Shown here: piece after piece, positions 58,442 to 64,000 of the stretch
How the letters are laid out: every line of letters starts with the position of its first letter
Numbering within the stretch: position 1 is the stretch's first letter
NCBI RefSeq assembly: GCF_014899185.1
Contig: NZ_CP045201.1
Location: forward strand, 666,501-730,500
Direction: 5' to 3'
DNA: 64,000 bases
Origin: Pseudooceanicola spongiae
GTDB lineage: Bacteria > Pseudomonadota > Alphaproteobacteria > Rhodobacterales > Rhodobacteraceae
Notes under the pieces: generated by a model
The model's input: the letters and a program-made list of their open reading frames with translations, nothing else
What the model was told of the DNA's origin: nothing
Database searches by the model: none
Made by a program: the position numbers and the translations under genes

Positions 58442-60009
58442 TCCCACTCGATTGTCCCCGGAGGTTTCGAGGTGATGTCATAGGTGCAACGGTTGATGCC
58501 CTTGACCTCGTTGATGATGCGCGTGGCGGTTTCCCCCAGAAACTCGTGGGTGAAGGGGTAGTAGTCCGCCGTCATGCCATCGACCGAGGTGACCGCGCGC
58601 AGGGCGCAGGCGAAATCATAGGTGCGACCATCGCCCATGACGCCGACAGTGCGCACGGGCAGGATCGCGACGAACGCCTGCCAGATCTCGTCGTAGAGAC
58701 CATGCTTGCGGATCTGGTCGATATAGACGGCGTCGGCCTTGCGCAGGATCTCCAGCTTTTCGCGGGTGATCTCGCCGGGGCAGCGGATCGCCAGACCCGG
58801 TCCGGGGAAGGGGTGACGGCCGATGAAGCTGGCGGGCAGGCCGAGCTCGCGGCCCAGCTCACGGACTTCGTCCTTGAACAGTTCGCGCAGCGGTTCGACC
58901 AGCTTCAGGCCCATCTTCTCGGGCAGGCCACCGACGTTGTGGTGGCTCTTGATGGTGACCGAGGGGCCACCGGAAAACGACACCGATTCAATCACATCGG
59001 GGTAGAGCGTGCCCTGGGCGAGGAACTCGGCGCCCTCGATCTGGTCGGCGTATTTCTGGAACACCTCGATGAACAGGCGGCCAATGATCTTGCGCTTGGT
59101 CTCGGGGTCGGAGACGCCCTCAAGCTGGCCCAGGAACAGCTCTTGTTCCTGCGCGTGGATCACCTTGAGGTTCATGTGATCGCGGAACATCGCGACGACT
59201 TCCTCGGCCTCGTTCAGGCGCAGCAACCCGTGGTCGACGAAGACGCAGGTCAGCTGATCGCCGATCGCTTCGTGCAACAGGGCCGCCGCGACCGAGCTGT
59301 CGACGCCGCCCGAAAGCGCACAGATCACCGGCTTGTCGCCGACCTGATCCTTGATCTTGCGGATCGCTTCTTCGCGGTAGGCGTCCATCGTCCAGTCGCC
59401 GGTAAAGCCCGCGTCCTTGACGAAGTTTTCGTACAGGGTCTTGCCGTTCGGGGTGTGGTGCACCTCGGGGTGGAACTGCACCGCGTAAAAGCGGCGTTCC
59501 AGATCGGCGGTGATGGCAAAAGGCGCGCCGGGCGAGGTTGCGTAGACCTCAAAGCCGGGGGCGATATGGCTGACGTGGTCGCCGTGGCTCATCCAGACCT
59601 GTTCGCGGCCCAGTCCCCCGAGGAACCAGCCGTTCATGAAGTCGATCTTCGCTTCCGTCGGGGTGACATAGGCCCGCCCGAATTCAGCGGTATGGGATTC
59701 GCCGGCTTCCACCTTGCCACCGAGGTCATTCATCATGACCTGCTGGCCATAGCAGATGCCGAGGATCGGCACGCCGAGGTCATAGGCGGCCTTTGGCGGA
59801 CGCGGCGACCCCTCCCGCACGACCGAATCCGGCCCGCCCGAGAAGATGATCGCCTTGGGGGCGAACTCGGTCAGGAAGGCGTCGGTGACGTTCTGATAGG
59901 GGTGGATTTCGCAATAGACGTTCAGCTCTCTCAGGCGACGCGCGATCAGCTGCGTTACCTGGCTGCCAAAGTCGATAATCAGGAGGCGGTCATGGGATGT
60001 CTGGCTCAT
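58438..60009 (-). CDS. guaA: GMP synthase (glutamine-hydrolysing)
   Basis: The 523-residue enzyme makes GMP from XMP. Its amidotransferase domain has C86 (GICYGQQ) and the HPEVHHT segment. The ATP-pyrophosphatase domain has [10 protein letters not shown] (about 235). A C-terminal dimerisation domain ends in [15 protein letters not shown]. The gene is divergent from the MttB-family gene. Confidence 0.98.
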   Translation of the reverse strand: MSQTSHDRLLIIDFGSQVTQLIARRLRELNVYCEIHPYQNVTDAFLTEFAPKAIIFSGGPDSVVREGSPRPPKAAYDLGVPILGICYGQQVMMNDLGGKVEAGESHTAEFGRAYVTPTEAKIDFMNGWFLGGLGREQVWMSHGDHVSHIAPGFEVYATSPGAPFAITADLERRFYAVQFHPEVHHTPNGKTLYENFVKDAGFTGDWTMDAYREEAIRKIKDQVGDKPVICALSGGVDSSVAAALLHEAIGDQLTCVFVDHGLLRLNEAEEVVAMFRDHMNLKVIHAQEQELFLGQLEGVSDPETKRKIIGRLFIEVFQKYADQIEGAEFLAQGTLYPDVIESVSFSGGPSVTIKSHHNVGGLPEKMGLKLVEPLRELFKDEVRELGRELGLPASFIGRHPFPGPGLAIRCPGEITREKLEILRKADAVYIDQIRKHGLYDEIWQAFVAILPVRTVGVMGDGRTYDFACALRAVTSVDGMTADYYPFTHEFLGETATRIINEVKGINRCTYDITSKPPGTIEWE

Positions 60010-60224
60010 GCGCTTCGATTAGTGCGCGCGCGCCAAAGGCGCAAGAGAAAGAGCGCGCTGCGCCGCTTTGCCGGGGGTGTTTACGGTCGCTTGGGGCGCA
60101 TTGCATGTCGCTTTCCCCCCTCACGCGCCGCAATCTGCGCGTCTTGCGGGCGCATGGACGCGCTATCACGGGGGAAACCCTGCGGCCCGACTCGGGCTTC
60201 GGGCGAAGGGCAAGAGGACGTGCG

Positions 60225-61775
60225 ATGACAGAAGAAGCGGCAGTTGGCGGCAAACGGGTCCGGGGCGGGGGCGGCGCAGCCCGCCGTGCCGCCCGCAGCG
60301 CAGTCAGTTTCGACTCGGCCCGTTATATCGAGCGCAACATTCCCAACCTTGAGATGCTCTCGACCGAGGCGCTCGAGATCATCGAGGCCAATGCGGAAAC
60401 CGTTCTGGAAGAGATCGGCGTCAACTTCGCCAACAATCCTGCGGCGTTGCAGCGCTGGCGCGATGCCGGTGCCGATGTACAGGGCGAACGGGTGCACATC
60501 CCCCGTGGTCTGGCGCGCAAGCTTTGCGCCACGGCACCCGAGCGCTTCACCCAGCACGCCCGCAACCCCGAGCGCAACGTCGAGATCGGCGGCAAGAGCC
60601 TGGTGCTGTCCCCGGTCTATGGCCCGCCCTTCGTGCGCGACCTCGACGGCGGCCGCCGCTACGCCACGATCGAGGATTTCCGCAGCTTCGTGAAGCTCGG
60701 CTACATGTCGAAATACCTGCACCACTCCGGCGGTACGGTCTGTGAGCCGACGGACGTGCCCGTCAACAAGCGCCATTTCGACATGCTGCTGGCGCATATG
60801 ACTCTGTCGGACAAACCTTTCATGGGCTCGGTCACCGAACCCAGCCGGGCGCAGGATTCGGTCGACATGTGCAAGATCCTGTTCGGAGAGGAGTTTGCCA
60901 CCAACAACACCGTCATGACCTCGCTGATCAACATCAACTCGCCGCTGACCTTCGACGACACGATGATGGGCGCGTTGGAGATCTATGCCGCCAATATGCA
61001 GGCGAGCATCATCTCGCCCTTCATCGTCGGCGGGGCGATGGCGCCGGTTTCGGTCGTCGGCACCCTGACGCAGGTGCTGGCCGAGGTGCTGGCCGGGATC
61101 GCCTATTCACAGCTTGTGCGCCCCGGGGCGCCGGTGATCTTCGGCGCCTTCGTGACCACCATCGACATGAACTCCGGTGCGCCCACGTTTGGCACGCCAG
61201 AAGCCAGCCAGATCCTCTATGGTGCGGGCCAGCTGGCGCGGCGTCTGAACCTGCCGTATCGCTCCGGCGGCGGCCTCTGCGGGTCGAAATTGCCTGACGC
61301 CCAAGCGGCTTACGAGACGGCGAACACCCTGAACGCGGCGCTGCTTGGCGGCGTCAATTTCATGCTGCACGCCTGTGGCTGGCTGGAGGGTGGGCTGGTT
61401 TCCTCCTTCGAGAAATTCGTCATGGACGCCGATCAGCTCGGTATCCTGCACCGCATGGCCGCTGGCGTGCCCCATGACGAGGAGGCACAGGCGATGGACG
61501 CGATCCGCGAGGTCGGCCCCGGTGGCCACTACCTTGGCTGCTCACACACCGAACGGCACTTCCAGACGGCCTTCTGGCGCTCGGACCTGCTCGACAACAA
61601 ACCGTTCGAGACCTGGTTCGACGAGGGTGCGCGGGACACTCAGGCGCTTGCCGCCGTGCGGGTGAAAAAGCTGCTCGACAGCTACCAGCAGCCCTACCTC
61701 GACCCCGCCAAGGCCGAGGCGCTGGCCGCCTATGTCGCGCGCCGCAAGGCCGAGATGCCAGACGCTTTCGCCTGA
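60225..61775 (+). CDS. Trimethylamine methyltransferase (MttB) family protein, non-pyrrolysine
   Basis: The 516-residue protein resembles MttB/MtgB-type methyltransferases (HSGGTVCEPTDVP, VVGTLTQVLAEVLAGI and RSGGGLCGSKLPDAQAAYET). The frame has no internal amber codon, so it is the non-pyrrolysine branch that uses compounds such as glycine betaine. No corrinoid partner (MtgC-like) is nearby. The ATG at 60225 follows AAGAGGA. The substrate is inferred only. Confidence 0.88.
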   Translation: MTEEAAVGGKRVRGGGGAARRAARSAVSFDSARYIERNIPNLEMLSTEALEIIEANAETVLEEIGVNFANNPAALQRWRDAGADVQGERVHIPRGLARKLCATAPERFTQHARNPERNVEIGGKSLVLSPVYGPPFVRDLDGGRRYATIEDFRSFVKLGYMSKYLHHSGGTVCEPTDVPVNKRHFDMLLAHMTLSDKPFMGSVTEPSRAQDSVDMCKILFGEEFATNNTVMTSLININSPLTFDDTMMGALEIYAANMQASIISPFIVGGAMAPVSVVGTLTQVLAEVLAGIAYSQLVRPGAPVIFGAFVTTIDMNSGAPTFGTPEASQILYGAGQLARRLNLPYRSGGGLCGSKLPDAQAAYETANTLNAALLGGVNFMLHACGWLEGGLVSSFEKFVMDADQLGILHRMAAGVPHDEEAQAMDAIREVGPGGHYLGCSHTERHFQTAFWRSDLLDNKPFETWFDEGARDTQALAAVRVKKLLDSYQQPYLDPAKAEALAAYVARRKAEMPDAFA

Positions 61776-61786
61776 CAGACCTGTCG

Positions 61787-61812
61787 GGCACGGGCGCTAC
61801 TGCGCCTGTGCC
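61787..61812. terminator. Bidirectional stem-loop between convergent genes
   Basis: An 11-bp stem (61787-61797 with 61802-61812, one wobble) with a 4-base loop overlaps the 3' end of the DUF6477 gene and follows the MttB-family gene. Confidence 0.6.
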
Positions 61813-62084
61813 TGCAACAGTTGCGCCTCGGCGATCATCGCCGACAGCACCTCGACATGGGCCGAGGGCACATACATGCTGGAGCGGTTGCGGCGCAAAC
61901 CGTCCAGTTCCGCCTCACGCTCCCACAGCTTCATCACCGCCGCACCATGGCGCGGCAGCACGCTCGCCCCCAGCAGCGCCGCCAGATGTGCCTCGCGGCG
62001 ATAGCCCTCAGCCGCGATCCGCGCCGCACGGATCAACAGGCCGGGGCGACGCAGCTGCGCCATCATCGTTTGAATATCCTGCAT
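61797..62084 (-). CDS. DUF6477 family protein
   Basis: The 95-residue helical protein (IQTMMAQLRRPGLLIRAARI, then EAHLAALLGA) fits a short Rhodobacteraceae family of unknown function. It is often near the DUF6456 gene, as here, where it is divergent from it. Confidence 0.75.
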   Translation of the reverse strand: MQDIQTMMAQLRRPGLLIRAARIAAEGYRREAHLAALLGASVLPRHGAAVMKLWEREAELDGLRRNRSSMYVPSAHVEVLSAMIAEAQLLQAQAQ

Positions 62085-62270
62085 CGTCGTTTCCTTCGGG
62101 TTTCCCAGGTTGCAAAGAGCGGCAAATCCCCCGGCAGCAGCGCCACGAAACTTGCCCAGACCCCATCAGGATCTCACGCTACTCAACGCTGGCGCGTGTT
62201 GCGTGTGTCTTTGCGCGGCGAACGGTCCCTCAAGAATAGTTTATCATTTGGAAACAATGGTTGTGCTGAG

Positions 62271-62285
62271 GGTTAATAGTTAACC
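62271..62285. promoter_or_regulatory. Palindrome GGTTAATAGTTAACC before the DUF6456 gene
   Basis: A perfect dyad with a TAG centre lies 37 bp before the DUF6456 gene; a further CCTTAACG follows at 62295. It could be a regulator operator or overlapping CtrA-like half-sites. Confidence 0.4.
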
Positions 62286-62321
62286 TTTCGGAAACCTTAA
62301 CGCCGTTTGCTGTGAGTAACT

Positions 62322-63503
62322 ATGGGGATAACTCTGAGCGCAAGGCATGGCCACCTCGTGATCGACCAGATTCACACACTCGACGCCCGGCCTGACCGAC
62401 AGGCGGGGCAGGTTGCGGACATGCCGTCCTGGCTGCCCGAGGCCGTGCGCCACTACATCGCCCATATCGAAAACGGCATCACCATCCGCCAACTGGCGCG
62501 CGACGCGGGCTGCCACGCCTCGACTGTGCTCCGTCAGATCCGGCGGTACGAAACCCTGCGCGATGATCCTCTGATGGACGCCGCGCTCAGCCGGTTTGGC
62601 CGGCACGGCGAAGCTGCCCTTCGCCGGGAAAACCAACAGGAGCATGACGCTATGAAACCCACTGGCTCGACCGAATTCCACCCGCCGCTCACCGAAGCCC
62701 GCCTCAACCGCGATGCCCTGCCGGTGCTGCGCCAGCTGTCGCACCCCGGCACCGTGCTGGCTGTGGCGCAGGATATGGACAAGGCCGTGGTCGTGCGCGA
62801 CCGCATCGACGGCTCGCCCGATCGGCTCGACGTGATCAACCGTGACCTTGCCGAGGCGATGGCGCTGAAGGACTGGATCGCTTGCAAAAGCACGGGCCGG
62901 GTGTCGCGCTACACCATTACTCCCGCTGGAAGAACCTCTCTCAACCTGTTGATTGCACGCTCTGAAAATGCCGCACGCGGTTTCGCGGAAGGCATGGCGA
63001 GCTTTGAGATGCGTGGCGCCCAATCCGCCCTGTCACTGGACGAGAGTGAGGAGGACACCCCCCGCAGCCGTGGCTTTGTCAACGACACGCCTGTCGCCGC
63101 GCTGGCCCGTCGGCGTGATCGCGATGGCTCGCCGTTCCTCAAGCCGGAACACGTCCGCGCCGGGGAACGTCTGCGCGAGGATTTCGAGCTGTCGCAAATG
63201 GGCGTTCAGGTCGCCCAGAACTGGGATCACTTCCTGACCGCCGGTGTCAGCAGCGGCGCGCGCAAGGGCACGGCCCGTGGCCCCGAGGCCGCCCGTGATC
63301 GCGTCGCCGCCGCTCTGGCCGAGCTCGGACCCGGCCTCAGCGATGTCGCTCTGCGCTGCTGCTGCCACCTTGAGGGGTTGGAGACGGCAGAGCGCAAGAT
63401 GGGTTGGTCGGCGCGCTCGGGCAAGATCGTGCTGCGCATCGCCCTGCAGCGGCTGCATGGCCACTACAGCACCTTGCCCCGCGACAGCGGCCTCATGGGC
63501 TGA
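62322..63503 (+). CDS. DUF6456 domain protein with helix-turn-helix
   Basis: The 393-residue protein contains an N-terminal helix-turn-helix (ITIRQLARDAGCHASTVLRQI, about residues 53-73). A C-terminal DUF6456 domain (about 230-390) ends GLETAERKMGWSARSGKIVL. The role is unknown but DNA binding is likely. The start is uncertain: the ATG at 62322 lacks a clear RBS, and the ATG at 62421 (MPSWLPEAVRHY) has GGCAGG upstream and begins at the conserved part. It is followed by a strong terminator. Confidence 0.78.
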   Translation: MGITLSARHGHLVIDQIHTLDARPDRQAGQVADMPSWLPEAVRHYIAHIENGITIRQLARDAGCHASTVLRQIRRYETLRDDPLMDAALSRFGRHGEAALRRENQQEHDAMKPTGSTEFHPPLTEARLNRDALPVLRQLSHPGTVLAVAQDMDKAVVVRDRIDGSPDRLDVINRDLAEAMALKDWIACKSTGRVSRYTITPAGRTSLNLLIARSENAARGFAEGMASFEMRGAQSALSLDESEEDTPRSRGFVNDTPVAALARRRDRDGSPFLKPEHVRAGERLREDFELSQMGVQVAQNWDHFLTAGVSSGARKGTARGPEAARDRVAAALAELGPGLSDVALRCCCHLEGLETAERKMGWSARSGKIVLRIALQRLHGHYSTLPRDSGLMG

Positions 63504-63602
63504 AATCAGGACAATTTGACGAAAATTGAAGCGGCTGCCCCGGCGACCTCTTGACCCGGCCATCTGCACTTCGTCCCCGTCAAAAGCCGCGCTCTCATTA
63601 AT

Positions 63603-63638
63603 AAACGGCCCGCAGGAAGATCCCTGCGGGCCGTTTCT
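63603..63638. terminator. Strong bidirectional terminator
   Basis: Perfect 14-bp arms (63603-63616 and 63623-63636), 6-base loop, T-rich tail on both strands. It lies between the DUF6456 gene and the convergent catalase gene. Confidence 0.85.
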
Positions 63639-63740
63639 TTGTTTCCGAATTGGCGACAATGCCGCCTTTGGCTCTGAACTGCACCGAACCTACTGGCCCG
63701 GAACAGTCGATAAAACACCTCGGCATCAGACGGAACTTCG

Positions 63741-64000
63741 TCAGACCTCGACCGGCGTATCGTCAGTCACCGAGATCGCGTTCACGTCATCCTCAACGGC
63801 CTTGCGCACGCCCGCTTCGTAGTCCGGGTGCACCTTGCGCAGAACGGCGTACCACCGCTCCTTGACGGAGTCCGAGCACGGCCCCATCGCCGAGGCCATG
63901 TTGGAATGCAGACGCCCCCGTTCCTCGTCGTTCATCACCTCGGCATAAAGTGCGCGGGGCTGCACGTAATCCGCATCCGGATCGGCGGGGTCATAGCGGG
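63741..64000 (-). CDS. Catalase, C-terminal part (cut by right edge)
   Basis: The visible 86 codons show YDPADPDADYVQPRALY, VMNDEERGRLHSNMASAM and SDSVKERWYAVLRKVHPDY. This is the end of a clade-3-like haem catalase, where ...VQPRALY...MSEEER is usual. The catalytic N-terminal part lies outside the window. It would decompose hydrogen peroxide. Confidence 0.85.
   Translation of the reverse strand, partial: RYDPADPDADYVQPRALYAEVMNDEERGRLHSNMASAMGPCSDSVKERWYAVLRKVHPDYEAGVRKAVEDDVNAISVTDDTPVEV

Overview
This window is 64 kb of GC-rich chromosomal DNA from an alphaproteobacterium, almost certainly a member of the Rhodobacteraceae/Roseobacter group. Pointers to this are a circularly permuted two-piece tmRNA gene with the tag ANDNRAPMALAA, the DUF4169, DUF6477 and DUF6456 gene families, an RTX-Hint protein, a fused mrpA/B antiporter gene, and CceR-like operators beside the sugar-phosphate genes. 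No prophage, insertion sequence, CRISPR array, tRNA or rRNA gene was recognised.

Layout. 1-6460: a catabolic locus with a GntR regulator (cut by the left edge), a polyamine-type ABC importer, an isopenicillin-N-synthase-like Fe(II) oxygenase and a divergent nucleoside hydrolase. 6749-9520: a gene graveyard holding an internally deleted TRAP permease, an IclR fragment that runs into a hydantoinase A fragment, and a decayed hydantoinase B gene. 9829-12123: a basic amino acid decarboxylase. 12303-21902: a type I secretion ATPase and adaptor, a LysR regulator and a 1,819-residue RTX protein with a phosphoesterase domain, the likely cargo. 21991-23632: a small lipoprotein and a beta-barrel protein resembling a TbpB-like/Slam pair. 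23680-28729: a CPA1 antiporter with a cyclic-nucleotide domain, then a monooxygenase-RidA-DUF1028 operon. 29310-35353: a complete Mrp Na+/H+ antiporter operon.

35358-40594: clpS, a cueR-copA copper pair with a textbook 19-bp-spacer promoter, and an RTX-Hint protein behind a long AT-rich leader. 40603-47226: a MobA-like enzyme, an RHH protein and DUF4169 in an overlapping cassette, then fumC, a PmtA-like methyltransferase, sspB, chrA and an RlmL-like methyltransferase. 47295-47937: ssrA flanked by inverted copies of an intergenic repeat. 47947-57451: tyrS, anmK, zwf-pgl-pgi, a cupin gene, a DUF2798 gene and eno. 57671-64000: a Fur-family regulator, an ABM monooxygenase, guaA, an MttB-family gene, DUF6477 and DUF6456 genes, and the C-terminus of a catalase.

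The genes work in a few visible circuits. Sugar phosphate flow (zwf, pgl, pgi, eno) appears tied together by shared LacI-type operators. Three parts of the ClpXP/ClpAP tagging pathway (ssrA, sspB, clpS) lie within 12 kb. Surface and secretion functions (type I system, RTX cargo, Slam-like pair, RTX-Hint protein) and ion homeostasis (Mrp, CPA1, CopA, ChrA) suit a marine or saline lifestyle. The most promising undescribed items are the oxygenase/nucleoside hydrolase locus, the secreted phosphoesterase with its type I exporter, the Slam-like pair, and a structured intergenic element downstream of pgi. Most functions are read from recognisable motifs; no database search was possible.
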